A DNA stretch of 64,000 bases from Thiohalocapsa sp. PB-PSB1 (GTDB lineage Bacteria; Pseudomonadota; Gammaproteobacteria; Chromatiales; Chromatiaceae), in assembly GCA_016745215.1 (NCBI GenBank), contig CP050890.1, positions 2,542,001-2,606,000 on the forward strand, read 5' to 3'. Below the pieces are notes generated by a model that saw only the letters and a list, made by a program, of their open reading frames with translations, had not been told where the DNA came from and did not search any database. The position numbers and the translations under genes are program-made. Of the stretch, positions 16,719-27,315 are shown piece by piece; position 1 is the first letter of the stretch, and every line of letters starts with the position of its first letter.

Positions 16719-17250
16719 ATGGTGAAATTCATTCACGCCGCTGACATCCACCTCGACAGCCCGCTGCGCGGTCTAGGGCAATACGAGGGGGCGCCGATCG
16801 ACGAGATCCGGGGTGCAACAAGACGCGCCTTCGAGAATCTGATCCAACTGGCGATCGATGAGCAGGTTGCATTCGTATTGCTGGCTGGCGAATTTGTACG
16901 ACGGCGACTGGAAGGACGACAACACGGGGCTGTTCTTTACCTGGCAGATGGGGCTGTCACAGGAGACCGGGATCAGCGCGTATCTGGTCGCCGGTAACCA
17001 TGATGCCGCAAGTCAGGTCAGCAAGAGTCTGCGACCGCCGCCGAATGTGCATGTCTTCTCGACCAGGGCTCCGGAGACCGTTCGGCTGGAACAGCTCGGG
17101 GTGGCTGTGCACGGCCAGGGCTTTGCGACACGGGCGGTCACCGAGGATCTCAGTCTTCGCTATCCGGCGGCTGATCCGGATCTGTTCAATATCGGGCTAT
17201 TGCATACCTCGTTGGATGGCGCTCCGTTCTCGGACAGCCTTCTAGGCTAA
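16719..17250 (+). pseudogene. Truncated, frameshifted sbcD/yhaO-like fragment, copy 2
   Basis: This is the same fragment as copy 1, with the identical extra A at GGCGAATTTG and the same truncation after the HTSLDG codons. The shared lesion means the damage came before unit duplication. Confidence 0.9.
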
Positions 17251-17365
17251 GGCCAATGCATCCCTCTTCTCTGCGTCTCTGCGGTGAATCAAACTTCATT
17301 CTGGTGGAATAGAATAGCTGAACATTCTACGCAGGCAGCACCCTTCTCAGGGATTGTAAAAGTAT

Positions 17366-17374
17366 TCTTTAGGA
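17366..17374. repeat. Target site duplication, left (TCTTTAGGA)
   Basis: The nine bases TCTTTAGGA immediately left of the composite transposon are repeated immediately right of it at 33082-33090. In the uninterrupted units this 9-mer occurs once, within GTATTCTTTAGGATCGGG. Confidence 0.9.
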
Positions 17375-18818
17375 CAGCAGTTTCAAATTTAAGACCATGA
17401 TGTGATGAAGGACACCTTAGAACCTATTTGGAGAGTCTCTTGGTACTCAAGCCGAAGCCCGCGCCTGCGAAGTGGGCTATGAAACCGCTGGTTGCCGCGA
17501 TTTGCGAGGCGCTTTACGCCCTGCCGGATGCGCGCAAGGGCGGCAACAACCAGCGCTACACGATGGGCGATGCTGGAGTGTGTGCGTTCTCGGTGTTCTT
17601 CATGCAGAGCCCGTCGTTTCTCGACTTTCAGGTACGGATGCAGAAGGCGCGCGGGCGGAACAACGCCAGCTCTTTGTTCGGGATCGAGCAAATCCCGAGC
17701 ATGCAGCAGATTCGCAACCTGCTCGATCCGGTTTCCCCGACCCATATCGCGCCGTTGTTCACGGACCTCGTGGAGCCGATCGTGGCCGACGGTGGATTGG
17801 CTTCGCACCGGGAGCTCGACGGGCGGCTGCTGGTGGCACTCGACGGCACCGAACATCATTGCTCGGAGGCGATTCACTGCCCGCAGTGCTCCACACGCAG
17901 GTTGGCCAATGGCAAGACACAGTACGACCATACGGCGGTCACGCCGGTAATCGTCGCCCCTGGGCAAAAGACGGTCCTGCCGTTGGAGCCGGAGTTCGTC
18001 GTGCCGCAGGACGGACAGGCTAAACAGGACTGCGAGCTCAGTGCCGGTACGCGTTGGCTGCAACGCTGGGGGACGCAACTGAAGGCGTGGCGCACCACCG
18101 TGCTGGGCGATGATCTGTACTGCCATCAGCCGTTCTGCGAGCAGGTCTTGGCGCAGGGCTGTGAGTTCCTCTTCGTCTGTCAGCCGGGCTCCCATACGCT
18201 GCTCTATGAGTGGGTGGCCGATTTCGAGCGCACCGGCGAGGTGGCCACCCGCGTCAAGACCCGTTGGAACGGCAAGCAGCGCCTGACCGATACCTATCGC
18301 TGGCTCAACAATCTGCCGCTGCGCGATGGCGACGATGCCCTGCAAGTTGGCTGGTGCGAGCTGACCACGACCGATGCCGAGGGCAATGTGCTCTACCGCA
18401 ATGCCTGGGCCAGCTCCGTGCCCATCGCTTGGGACAACGTCGTCGCGATCGTCGCCGCCGGGCGCAGCCGCTGGAAGATCGAGAACGAAAACAATAATAC
18501 GCTCAAGACCAAGGGCTATCGCTTCGAGCACAACTACGGCCATGGCCAACAGCATCTGGCCAACCTACTCGCAAGCCTCATCCTGTTGGCGTTTCTCGCC
18601 CACACACTGCTTGATCTGTACGATCAACGCGATCAGCGCGTGCGCGCACAACTGTCATCGCGGCGGACCTTCTTCGAACACCTGCGTGCGCTGACACTCT
18701 ACTTCCCCTTCGCTACCTGGGAGCACCTGTTCGACTCCATGATGGATGCCCTGCAGCCCGCGCAACCACCGCCACGTCGCCGCGCTGGCAAGCAGTAGGG
18801 GCAAATTTGGAATTGCTG
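17375..18818 (+). mobile_element. Left IS copy of the composite transposon
   Basis: This is a 1444-bp element. The left end CAGCAGTTTCAAATTT pairs with the right end AAATTTGGAATTGCTG as an imperfect inverted repeat with two mismatches. It carries one transposase gene. It differs from the right copy by only about six substitutions that I noticed. Confidence 0.9.
17428..18798 (+). CDS. IS4-superfamily (ISNCY-like) DDE transposase, left copy
   Basis: The 456-residue transposase has LFGIEQIPSMQQIRNLLDPV near residue 80. The probable catalytic residues are Asp in LVALDGTEHH, Asp in TTVLGDDLYCHQ and Glu in RWKIENENNNTLKTKGY. The C-terminus has a hydrophobic helix (LLASLILLAFLAHTLLDL). Start TTG 17428 (MESLLVLKPKPAPAKW) gives the longest plausible protein; an ATG at 17479 is an alternative. 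Family assignment within the IS4-like group is uncertain. Nothing breaks the frame, so it may be active. Confidence 0.85.
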   Translation: MESLLVLKPKPAPAKWAMKPLVAAICEALYALPDARKGGNNQRYTMGDAGVCAFSVFFMQSPSFLDFQVRMQKARGRNNASSLFGIEQIPSMQQIRNLLDPVSPTHIAPLFTDLVEPIVADGGLASHRELDGRLLVALDGTEHHCSEAIHCPQCSTRRLANGKTQYDHTAVTPVIVAPGQKTVLPLEPEFVVPQDGQAKQDCELSAGTRWLQRWGTQLKAWRTTVLGDDLYCHQPFCEQVLAQGCEFLFVCQPGSHTLLYEWVADFERTGEVATRVKTRWNGKQRLTDTYRWLNNLPLRDGDDALQVGWCELTTTDAEGNVLYRNAWASSVPIAWDNVVAIVAAGRSRWKIENENNNTLKTKGYRFEHNYGHGQQHLANLLASLILLAFLAHTLLDLYDQRDQRVRAQLSSRRTFFEHLRALTLYFPFATWEHLFDSMMDALQPAQPPPRRRAGKQ

Positions 18819-18969
18819 CTCTGACGGATAAAAGGTTCGCAATCTGCCTACATTTCTAGTACTCTTCCTTATTTCCGAAGTCGCGACAGGGCTCGCGCGG
18901 AATGTAGGTTCTAGAAATCCCCGTGATCTAAGAAAAAAGTTTCTAAACAGCCTCTCAGTAGATTGCGCT

Positions 18970-21900
18970 ATGACTAATCTCGTGAAACACTCGAAGCTTT
19001 CCTCGTGCCTGCGCCATGCGGTTGCACGCGTCGCTCTGCCGGTGCTGCTCCTGCTGTCGCTCGCGGGCATGCAACCGGCAGCGGCCTTCATCCCGGTGCA
19101 GACTTACTATGTGCCGCTGCCCGAGGACGAGCTGCTGAGCTCGTTCCGCGACATGACCACGCGTTGCAGCGCCTGTACCACGCCGCGCAGCCCCATCCGC
19201 ACGCTGATCTCCATCGTCGTCTCCGCCGACGGCACCCAGATCCTCTACGACCAGCACGAGGACGGCTACGAGCGCGACCCGAGCAACCCGGCCGGCCTGA
19301 AGCCCGGCGGCACCACCGAGATCTGGGGCGACGGCGATCTCAGCAACGGCGTCGCGCCGGGCTACCCGAGCGACCTGCTCAATGCCGGCGACGTCATCTC
19401 GCTGGACAACGACGTGTCCGTGCCGAGCAGTGCCATCTTCTTCGACGGCGCCGACAAGATCGTCGCCAGCTTCCCGGTGGTGATGACCCGCGCCGCCATC
19501 CCCACCGGCCCCGGCGCGCTGCAGGCGGGCGCCATGGAGGCGCTGCCGATCGAGCGCTGGGGGACGTCCTATGTGGCACCCGTGGGCGTCAACACCCGCG
19601 ACAGCAACAGCATGTTCCAGTACAACGCGCTCTATGTCATGGCGCGCACGGACAACACCGTCTGCGCCATCGACCCGGACCCGGCCCGCACCGGCGAGCC
19701 CGGCGAGGGCACCCAGACCCTCAATGAGGGCAAGACCCTGGTGGTCGAGAACGTCCATGACGGCGGCACCGTCGACTGCGACAAGAACGTCCACGTGGAC
19801 CAGATCACCGGCGACATCGGCGTCAACTACGAGACGCGCTGGTTCTCGCTGACGCCGACCTCGCGCCTCGCCAACGACTACTACGGCCCTGTCGGCAATC
19901 CGCGCGACAAGGGCGAGACCTTCGTCTACGTCCACAACCCCACCGGCTCGTCCATGACGGTGCAGTGCCAGACCGACGCCGGCTCCTGCGGCAGCCGCAC
20001 CCTGAGCCCCGGCGAGACCTGGCGCACCAGCCGCATCCCGGACGGCTCCGGCGTGCGCGTCTTCAGCAACAATGCCGGCGACCGGTTCGCGGCGCTGTCG
20101 GTCATCGACTATGGCGGCCAGATCTACGACTGGGGCTACACCCTGGAGCCGCGCAAGGAGCTGTCCACCCAGGCGCTCGTGGGGCTCGGCCTGGGCTGCA
20201 CCAACTCCAATAGCTGTGACCGCAGCCGCAGCGTCATCTGGGTCACGCCCACCGCGGACACGACCATCTACGTCAACCGCGATGGCGCGCCGGCCAGTTG
20301 CCCCGGCGGCGGCGGCGCCGATGAGAGCCATTTCGTGCGTGCGCTGGAGGCGGTACTGCTGACGGACCCCAGCGACAACGACATGACCGGCGCGCGCATC
20401 TATACCTGCGACGAGAACGCGCCCTTCGTCGCCGCCTGGGGCCAGGATCCGGAGCGCTCCAGATCCGGGGACAACGAGGGCCTGGACATGGGCACCCTGG
20501 TGCCGCCGCTACCCAGGGTCTCCGCCACCAAGTTCGCGGCGCTCTTCATCGACGCCGACGGCGACGGCGACTTTAGCCCGGGCGATACCATCCGCTACTC
20601 CATCCGCGTGTCCAACAACTCGCAGTTCGAGCTGCCGGTGGATGCGATCAACGTCCAGGACAGCCTGCCCACGGCGGCGAGCTACGTCCCCGGATCGACC
20701 ACCTATCAGGCCGACGACAGCACCGCGACCATCCCGGTGGCGGACGACACCAGCGGCACGGCCTTCCCGCTGGACGACGCCGGCAAGAACAACCTGGCCG
20801 TGATCCCGGGCAATCAGGCGGCCACATTTGCCTTCGACGTGCTGATCGACGTCACCCGCGGCGACTGCGACGACGACTTCGTGAACACCGGCGAGGTGCG
20901 CTTCCCGGTCGACTCCACCGACCCGATCCCGCTGGAGGACCGCCGCCGGCTCACCTGCTCCCCGGCCATCGACCTCGAGAAGTCCACCAACGGTGATGAC
21001 GCGGACTCACCCACCGGTCCGGTGCTGGCCGTCGGCGCGCAAGTCGATTGGGAGTACGTTGTCACCAACATCGGCAACACCCCGCTCGACAGCATCCAGT
21101 TGTTCGACGACAAGCTGGTCACCGTCGGCTGCCCGCAGCCCACGCTGGCGCCGGGCGCGTCCATGACCTGCACCGAGACCGGTACGGCCCAGGCCGGCCA
21201 GTACTCCAACACCGGTTACGTCACCGCCAACCACGAGGGCACCACGGTCAAGGACCACGACCCGAGCCACTACTTCGGCGGCAACGCGAGCATCGACATC
21301 GAGAAGTCCACCAACGGCGAGGATGCCGATACGCAGACCGGGCCCGTCGTCGAGGTGGGCAGTCCCGTCACCTGGAACTACGTCATCCACAACACCGGCG
21401 ACCTGGTGCTGAGCAACGTGGTCGTCACCGACAATCAGGGCGTGACCGTCACCTGCCCGCCGGCGGCGTCCACCCTCGACCCGGGCGAGAAGCAGGTCTG
21501 CACCGCGACCGGCACCGCCGCCCCCGGGCAGTACGCCAACATCGGCACCGTCACCGGCACGCCGCCCATCGGCGCCAATGTCACCGACACCGACCCGAGC
21601 CACTACCTCGGCGTGACCCCGAGCGTCTCCATCGAAAAGGCCACCAACACCGAGGACGCGGACACCGCGCCCGGACCGCGCATCGCCGTCGGCGGCCAGG
21701 TGAGCTGGACCTACGAGGTCGAGAACACCGGCGAGACGCTGCTGGCCCAGGTCGGCGTGGTGGACTCGGACCCCGGCGTCACGGTGAACTGCCCGCTGCA
21801 GTCGCTGACCCCCGGCCAGAGCATGACCTGCACCGCCACCGGCACCGCCACCGCCGGGCAGTACAGCAACACCGGCACGGTCATCGGCGCCACGCCACGC

Positions 21901-24900
21901 GGCACGGTGGTCAAGGACACGGACCCCAGCCACTACTTCGGCGCCCAGCCCGGCCTGACCCTGCAGAAGTCCACCAACGGCCAGGACGCGGACACCGCCC
22001 CCGGCCCGAGCATCGAGGTCGGCGACCCGGTGACCTGGACCTATCTCGTCACCAACACCGGCAACGAGCCCCTGACCGGCATCTCCGTCACCGATGACCC
22101 GATGCCCACCGGCGGCATCACCTGCGACAGCACCACGCTGGCGCCCGGCGAGTCGACCAACTGCCACGCCAGCGGCATCGCCGTTGCCGGCCTGTTCGCC
22201 AACACCGCCACCGCGACCGGCGCGCCGCCGTCCGGGCCCAACGTCACCTCGCCGCCGGACCCCAGCCACTACACCGGCGTCGGCGGCAGCATCAGCATCG
22301 AGAAGGCCACCAACGGCGACGACGCGGACAGCCCCACCGGGCCGCGCATCGCCGTCGGCGGCGCCGTCAATTGGACCTATGTCGTCACCAACACCGGCAG
22401 CGTCGACCTGACCGACGTCACCGTCACCGATGACCAGGGCGTCACCGTGACCTGCCCGCAGACGACGCTCGCGGTCGGCGAGCCCATGACCTGCGCCGCG
22501 AGCGGCACCGCCGTCGCCGGCCAGTACGCCAACCTCGGCACCGTCACCGCGCTGACGCCGAACGGCAGCCGGGTCACCGACACCGATCCGAGCCACTACT
22601 TCGGCGGCCGTCCGAGCATCGACCTGGAGAAGGCCACCAACGGCTTCGATGCCGACACCGGCACCGGGCCGGCCATCCCAGTCGGCGATTCGGTAAACTG
22701 GACCTACCTGGTCACCAACAATGGCAACGAGCCGCTGAACTCGGTCAGCCTGATCGATAACCCAGCGCAGACCATCACCTGTCCCCGGACGGCCCTCGAC
22801 GTCGGCGAGTCCATGACCTGCACCGCCAGCGGCACCGCCATCGCCGGCCAGTACGAGAACGAGGCCACGGCCACCGGCACGCCCCCGAGCGGCCCCGACG
22901 TCGTGCATCGCGACCCGAGCCACTACTTCGGCGGCGATCCCGGCATCGACATCGAGAAGCTCACCAACCAGCACGACGCCGACAACGCGCCGGGGCCGAT
23001 CATCCCCGAAGGCGCCTCCGTGACCTGGACCTATCGGGTGCGGAACATCGGCAACCAGCAGCTGACCGACGTGACCGTCGAGGACGACCAACTGGTTGAC
23101 GACACCGTCATCAACTGCGGTGAGGGCACGGACAACGTCATCAGCGATCTCGCCCCCAGCGAGGTGGTCCTCTGCACGGCGAGCGATGTCGCCATCGCCG
23201 GACAGTACGCCAACGAGGCCACCGTCACCGGCACCACGCCGGGCTTCGGCACGGTGACCGACCGCGACCCGAGCCACTACTTCGGTGCCCATCCGGGGCT
23301 GAGCCTAGAGAAGCGCGTGAACGATCTGGACGCAGACGTCGCGCCGGGGCCGGAGGTGCTGGTGGGTGACACCGTCACCTTCACCTTCCGCGTCGAGAAC
23401 ACCGGCAACGAGGACCTGACCGCCGTGACCGTCGTCGACGACCAGCTTGGGACCATCGCCTGTCCGCAGGATACGCTTGATGTCGGCGAGCGGATGATCT
23501 GCACGGTCGAGGCCATCGCGACCCTCGGCCAGCACGAGAACACGGCTACCGCCACCGGCACCCCGCCGAACGGCACGCCGCTGACTCCCGTACCGGACAA
23601 GGGCCATTACTTCGGCGCGCATCCGGGCATCATGCTGGAGAAGCGCATCAACGGCGACGATGCGGACACACCGCCCGGCGTGCGCATCCCGGCCGGCGAC
23701 CCCGTCATCTGGGAGTTCGTCATCACCAACACCGGCAACGAGGAGCTGACCGACATCGTGCTCACGGACGACCAGCTCGGCGACATCAGTTGCCCGCGCA
23801 CCACGCTGGATGCCAGCGGCGGCGCCAACGACAGCATGACCTGCACCGTCACCGGCACCGCGCTGCCGGGCCAGCACGACAACATCGCCACGGTCACGGC
23901 CGTGCCGCCGGTGGGTCCGAACCTGATCACCCGCGATCCGGGCCACTACTTCGGCACCGTGCCGGGCTTCGAGATCGAGAAGACCACCAACGGCGAGGAC
24001 GCGGACAACGCGCCCGGGCCTGAGATCCCGGTGGGAGAGCAGGTGACCTGGGCGTTCGTCGTCACCAACACCGGCGACCCGGGTGAGAACCTCACCGACA
24101 TCGTCGTCGTCGACGACAAGATCGGCGACATCTGCACCATCGCGTTCCTGCCGGCCCGCACGAACCTGGCCGATCCGTTCCCGACGGCCACCTGCAGCGC
24201 CTTCAGCACGGCGCTGCCCGGCCAGTATGAGAACACGGCCACGGCCACGGCCACGCCGCCGAGCGGGGCGACGATCACCCATCGTGATCCGAGCCACTAC
24301 ACCGGCGTCGAGCCTGGGCTCAGCATCGAGAAGCTCACCAACGGCGAGCGTGCCGCAAGCGCACCCGGCCCGTATATCCCGGTGGGCGACCCGGTGACCT
24401 GGACCTATCGCATCACCAACACCGGCAATCAGGACCTGACCGGCGTCGTCGTGACCGATGACCGGATCGATGCCACCGCCATCAATTGCGGCGCCGGCAA
24501 CAACGTCATCGCCTCGCTGCCGGCCGGCGGCGACCCGGTGGAGTGCACCGCCACCGGCACCGCCGCCGCCGGTCAGTACGCCAACATCGGCACGGCCACG
24601 GTGACACCACCGCAGGGACCGCCGCTGACGCCGACCTCCACCAGCCACTACTTCGGCCCGACGCCGGGGCTCCAGCTGGTGAAGAAGACCAACGGCGAGT
24701 CCGCCGACACCGCGCCCGGCCCGGTGGTGCTGCTGGGTGACGCCATCAGCTGGACCTACGAGGTCACCAACACCGGCAACATGACCCTGACCGATGTCGC
24801 CGTCACCGACAGCGATCCGGGCGTCAGCGTCAGCTGCCCGCTGAACGAGCTCGCGCCCAGCGGCGAGGCCAACGACAGCATGACCTGCACCGCGTCCGGC

Positions 24901-26511
24901 ACGGCCACCGCCGGCCAGTACGCCAACACCGGCACCGCCACGGGCACGCCGCCCACCGGGCCGGCCCTGCGGGTGCCCAACACCAGCCACTACTTCGGCG
25001 CCGATCCGCACATCCGCGTCGTCAAGCTGACCAACGGCGAGCTGATCGGCGGCCCGCCGGGCAACACCCTGCGCGTCGGCGATGCCGTCACCTGGACCTA
25101 CAACGTCACCAACACCGGTAATGTGGTCCTGACCGGCGTCGGCGTGACGGACGACCAGGGCGTGACCGTGACCTGCCCGCGGACCACGCTCGGGGTGGGC
25201 GAGACCATGCCCTGCACCGGCTCCGGCATCGTCACCGCCGGTCAATACGCCAACCAGGCCAACGCCACCGGCACGCCGCCGGTGGGGCCGCCGGTCACGG
25301 GCATCACCACCAGTTGGTACACCGGCGCCACGCCGGGCATCAGCCTGCTCAAGCTCACCAACGGCGAGGACGCCAAGACCGCGCCCGGGCCGACCATCCC
25401 GGTGAGCGACCCGGTGACCTGGACCTATCGGGTCACCAACACCGGCCAGCAGACCCTGACCGATGTCACCGTCACCGACGACACCGGCATCACCGTGACC
25501 TGCCCGGCCACCGAGCTGGCGCCCGGCATCAGCATGGACTGCACCGCTAGCGGAACCGCGGTCGCCGGCCAGTACGGCAACGTCGGCACGGCCATCGGCA
25601 CCCCGCCCACGGGCTCGCCGGTGAAGTCGCCGGACCCGAGCCACTACTTCGGCGCCGTGCCGTCGATCAAGATCGAGAAGCGCACCAACGGCGAGGACGC
25701 CGACACGGAGCCCGGACCCTCGATCCGCGTCGGCAACCCGGTGTCGTGGCTCTACATCGTCACCAACGACGGCAATGTCACGCTCACCGACGTGGGCGTG
25801 GTGGACAGCGACCTAGGCGCCGTCGCCTGCAACGATGACCTGCTGGTGCCCGGCGCCACCACCACCTGCACCGCGCTCGGCACCGCGGTGGCCGGCCAGT
25901 ACATGAATGAGGCCACCGCCACCGGCACGCCGCCGGCGGGCCTGACGCCGCCGATCTCGACGGACCCGAGCCACTACTACGGCTGGACGCCCGGCATCGA
26001 TCTGCGCAAGACCACCAACGGCATCGACGCCGCCACCGCGCCCGGGCCGGAGCTTGCTGTCGGCAGCACCGTGGTCTACGAGTATCTGGTCACCAACACC
26101 GGCGACGTGCCGCTGACGGACATCGTCGTCACCGATGATCCGGAAGGCACCGCCAGCTGCCCGCAGACCACGCTGGACCCGGGCGAGCCGATGACCTGCG
26201 AGATCGAACGCACCGTCGTCGCGGGCGCCTACACCAACACCGGCACCGTCACGGGCCAGCCGCCCACCGGCACGCCGGTGACCAGCACCTACACCAACCA
26301 CCACACGGGTGGCACACCGCCGGTCTGCGATGCGGACGCCAACGGTGTCATCGACATCAACGACATCCGCGCGATCATGCTTGCCCGCGGCCGCCCGGCG
26401 GACCCGGGCTTCGATCCGCGCGACGCGGACGGCGACGGCGTCATCACGCGCAGCGACGCCAAGGTCTGCATCCTCGACTGCACCTATCCGAACTGCGCCA
26501 CCGCACCCTGA
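18970..26511 (+). CDS. Giant secreted protein with 16 DUF11/DUF7507-like repeats and a dockerin-like C-terminus
   Basis: The 2513-residue protein has a signal peptide (VALPVLLLLSLAGM, cut near PAAAF). An N-terminal ~520-residue domain resembles IgGFc-binding-type extracellular domains (TLISIVVSADGTQILYDQHE). A DUF11-type domain with a DADGDGDFSPGDTIRYSIRV start precedes the repeats. Sixteen repeats of about 108-118 residues follow from 20962 to ~26310, each with an EKxTNGxDAD start, VTNTGNxxL, a CP...CT pair and DPSHYFG. The C-terminal ~65 residues have two Ca-binding loops (DADANGVIDINDI, DADGDGVITRSDA), as in dockerin type I domains. It is probably a surface or matrix protein. Confidence 0.88.
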   Translation: MTNLVKHSKLSSCLRHAVARVALPVLLLLSLAGMQPAAAFIPVQTYYVPLPEDELLSSFRDMTTRCSACTTPRSPIRTLISIVVSADGTQILYDQHEDGYERDPSNPAGLKPGGTTEIWGDGDLSNGVAPGYPSDLLNAGDVISLDNDVSVPSSAIFFDGADKIVASFPVVMTRAAIPTGPGALQAGAMEALPIERWGTSYVAPVGVNTRDSNSMFQYNALYVMARTDNTVCAIDPDPARTGEPGEGTQTLNEGKTLVVENVHDGGTVDCDKNVHVDQITGDIGVNYETRWFSLTPTSRLANDYYGPVGNPRDKGETFVYVHNPTGSSMTVQCQTDAGSCGSRTLSPGETWRTSRIPDGSGVRVFSNNAGDRFAALSVIDYGGQIYDWGYTLEPRKELSTQALVGLGLGCTNSNSCDRSRSVIWVTPTADTTIYVNRDGAPASCPGGGGADESHFVRALEAVLLTDPSDNDMTGARIYTCDENAPFVAAWGQDPERSRSGDNEGLDMGTLVPPLPRVSATKFAALFIDADGDGDFSPGDTIRYSIRVSNNSQFELPVDAINVQDSLPTAASYVPGSTTYQADDSTATIPVADDTSGTAFPLDDAGKNNLAVIPGNQAATFAFDVLIDVTRGDCDDDFVNTGEVRFPVDSTDPIPLEDRRRLTCSPAIDLEKSTNGDDADSPTGPVLAVGAQVDWEYVVTNIGNTPLDSIQLFDDKLVTVGCPQPTLAPGASMTCTETGTAQAGQYSNTGYVTANHEGTTVKDHDPSHYFGGNASIDIEKSTNGEDADTQTGPVVEVGSPVTWNYVIHNTGDLVLSNVVVTDNQGVTVTCPPAASTLDPGEKQVCTATGTAAPGQYANIGTVTGTPPIGANVTDTDPSHYLGVTPSVSIEKATNTEDADTAPGPRIAVGGQVSWTYEVENTGETLLAQVGVVDSDPGVTVNCPLQSLTPGQSMTCTATGTATAGQYSNTGTVIGATPRGTVVKDTDPSHYFGAQPGLTLQKSTNGQDADTAPGPSIEVGDPVTWTYLVTNTGNEPLTGISVTDDPMPTGGITCDSTTLAPGESTNCHASGIAVAGLFANTATATGAPPSGPNVTSPPDPSHYTGVGGSISIEKATNGDDADSPTGPRIAVGGAVNWTYVVTNTGSVDLTDVTVTDDQGVTVTCPQTTLAVGEPMTCAASGTAVAGQYANLGTVTALTPNGSRVTDTDPSHYFGGRPSIDLEKATNGFDADTGTGPAIPVGDSVNWTYLVTNNGNEPLNSVSLIDNPAQTITCPRTALDVGESMTCTASGTAIAGQYENEATATGTPPSGPDVVHRDPSHYFGGDPGIDIEKLTNQHDADNAPGPIIPEGASVTWTYRVRNIGNQQLTDVTVEDDQLVDDTVINCGEGTDNVISDLAPSEVVLCTASDVAIAGQYANEATVTGTTPGFGTVTDRDPSHYFGAHPGLSLEKRVNDLDADVAPGPEVLVGDTVTFTFRVENTGNEDLTAVTVVDDQLGTIACPQDTLDVGERMICTVEAIATLGQHENTATATGTPPNGTPLTPVPDKGHYFGAHPGIMLEKRINGDDADTPPGVRIPAGDPVIWEFVITNTGNEELTDIVLTDDQLGDISCPRTTLDASGGANDSMTCTVTGTALPGQHDNIATVTAVPPVGPNLITRDPGHYFGTVPGFEIEKTTNGEDADNAPGPEIPVGEQVTWAFVVTNTGDPGENLTDIVVVDDKIGDICTIAFLPARTNLADPFPTATCSAFSTALPGQYENTATATATPPSGATITHRDPSHYTGVEPGLSIEKLTNGERAASAPGPYIPVGDPVTWTYRITNTGNQDLTGVVVTDDRIDATAINCGAGNNVIASLPAGGDPVECTATGTAAAGQYANIGTATVTPPQGPPLTPTSTSHYFGPTPGLQLVKKTNGESADTAPGPVVLLGDAISWTYEVTNTGNMTLTDVAVTDSDPGVSVSCPLNELAPSGEANDSMTCTASGTATAGQYANTGTATGTPPTGPALRVPNTSHYFGADPHIRVVKLTNGELIGGPPGNTLRVGDAVTWTYNVTNTGNVVLTGVGVTDDQGVTVTCPRTTLGVGETMPCTGSGIVTAGQYANQANATGTPPVGPPVTGITTSWYTGATPGISLLKLTNGEDAKTAPGPTIPVSDPVTWTYRVTNTGQQTLTDVTVTDDTGITVTCPATELAPGISMDCTASGTAVAGQYGNVGTAIGTPPTGSPVKSPDPSHYFGAVPSIKIEKRTNGEDADTEPGPSIRVGNPVSWLYIVTNDGNVTLTDVGVVDSDLGAVACNDDLLVPGATTTCTALGTAVAGQYMNEATATGTPPAGLTPPISTDPSHYYGWTPGIDLRKTTNGIDAATAPGPELAVGSTVVYEYLVTNTGDVPLTDIVVTDDPEGTASCPQTTLDPGEPMTCEIERTVVAGAYTNTGTVTGQPPTGTPVTSTYTNHHTGGTPPVCDADANGVIDINDIRAIMLARGRPADPGFDPRDADGDGVITRSDAKVCILDCTYPNCATAP

Positions 26512-26552
26512 TCGCACCGCCACGGACGGCCTTGCTCAACGAGAGTGTTCCC

Positions 26553-27269
26553 ATGACCAAACCGATCCTTCCCGTGGCTGCCCTGCCGCTGGCGCTGGCC
26601 GTTTCGATGCCCGCGAGCGCCGCCCTGTCCTTGCAGGCGCTCTTCGACGGCGACAGCCTCACCGTCGAGAACGCCCTGTTCGACAACTGGACCCTGAACA
26701 GCCTGACCGTGACCGATCCTGGCCAGAGCGTCGATCTCGACCAAATCATCGTCAGCGAGGTCTTCGGCGATCCGCTGCGACCGGGGCTCAGCTTCGACGG
26801 CGGCGGGCAGCTGCGCGTGTCCAACATCGACTTCCAGTTCATCGACCTGGACTTTTCCTTTACTGTCCAGGCCATCAATGGCGCCGACCCGTTCAACTAC
26901 AACGGCCTCATCATCGACGGCTACGACCTCGTCAGCGGCGACGGCGGCGTGCAGCTGGAAGAGACGGTACGGGCCTCGTCCGGGGGCACCCAGCTTGCCT
27001 TCAAGGAGACCTTTGTCGATACCTTCCTTGGCGACGAACAGCTCAATGCCTCCGCCTTCTTCTCGCCGCATTCCCTATTGTTCGTCACCAAAGATGTCTA
27101 CGTCTTCAATGACATTTTCATCGGCGGCGAGTTCGAGCTCGACGGCTTTGGGCAAATGTTCTCATCCGTGCCCGTCCCGGCAACGCCGTTGATGATCTTC
27201 GCCGGCCTCGGTGCCCTCGCTGCGGTGCGCCGGACACGGAAGCCTGGACCGTCTAAGACGCGCCCGTGA
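26553..27269 (+). CDS. PEP-CTERM-type sorted extracellular protein
   Basis: The 238-residue protein has a signal peptide (MTKPILPVAALPLALAVSMP, cleavage near ASAAL) and a C-terminal sorting signal: VPVPATPL, a hydrophobic stretch (MIFAGLGALAAV) and a basic end (RRTRKPG). This is the PEP-CTERM/VPxPA layout recognised by exosortases, so it should be exported and processed at the envelope. The body is beta-rich with no recognised domain. It lies 41 bp after the giant repeat protein, suggesting a shared transcript. No exosortase gene is in the window. Confidence 0.75.
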   Translation: MTKPILPVAALPLALAVSMPASAALSLQALFDGDSLTVENALFDNWTLNSLTVTDPGQSVDLDQIIVSEVFGDPLRPGLSFDGGGQLRVSNIDFQFIDLDFSFTVQAINGADPFNYNGLIIDGYDLVSGDGGVQLEETVRASSGGTQLAFKETFVDTFLGDEQLNASAFFSPHSLLFVTKDVYVFNDIFIGGEFELDGFGQMFSSVPVPATPLMIFAGLGALAAVRRTRKPGPSKTRP

Positions 27270-27315
27270 CCCTTGCTCAGCCCAATTGGCGAATCGAATC
27301 AGAGGTATCGCACCC

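Larger units (their letters stand above)
15279..17250 (+). repeat. Tandem unit 2 (Uma2 gene + truncated sbcD)
   Basis: The second unit is 1972 bp. It is nearly identical to unit 1 apart from two fewer heptads in the Uma2 coiled coil and scattered substitutions. Confidence 0.92.

Noticed and set aside
17389..18555. Long minus-strand frame inside the IS copies (also at 31652-32818)
   Set aside because: It is antisense to a transposase with clear catalytic motifs and has no recognisable domain.
21007..25644. Two long minus-strand frames (over 750 codons each) opposite the giant repeat protein
   Set aside because: They are rich in Gly, Ala, Val, Asp and Arg and repeat with the same period as the plus-strand repeats. 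They arise because the GC-rich codon pattern leaves the opposite frame open.
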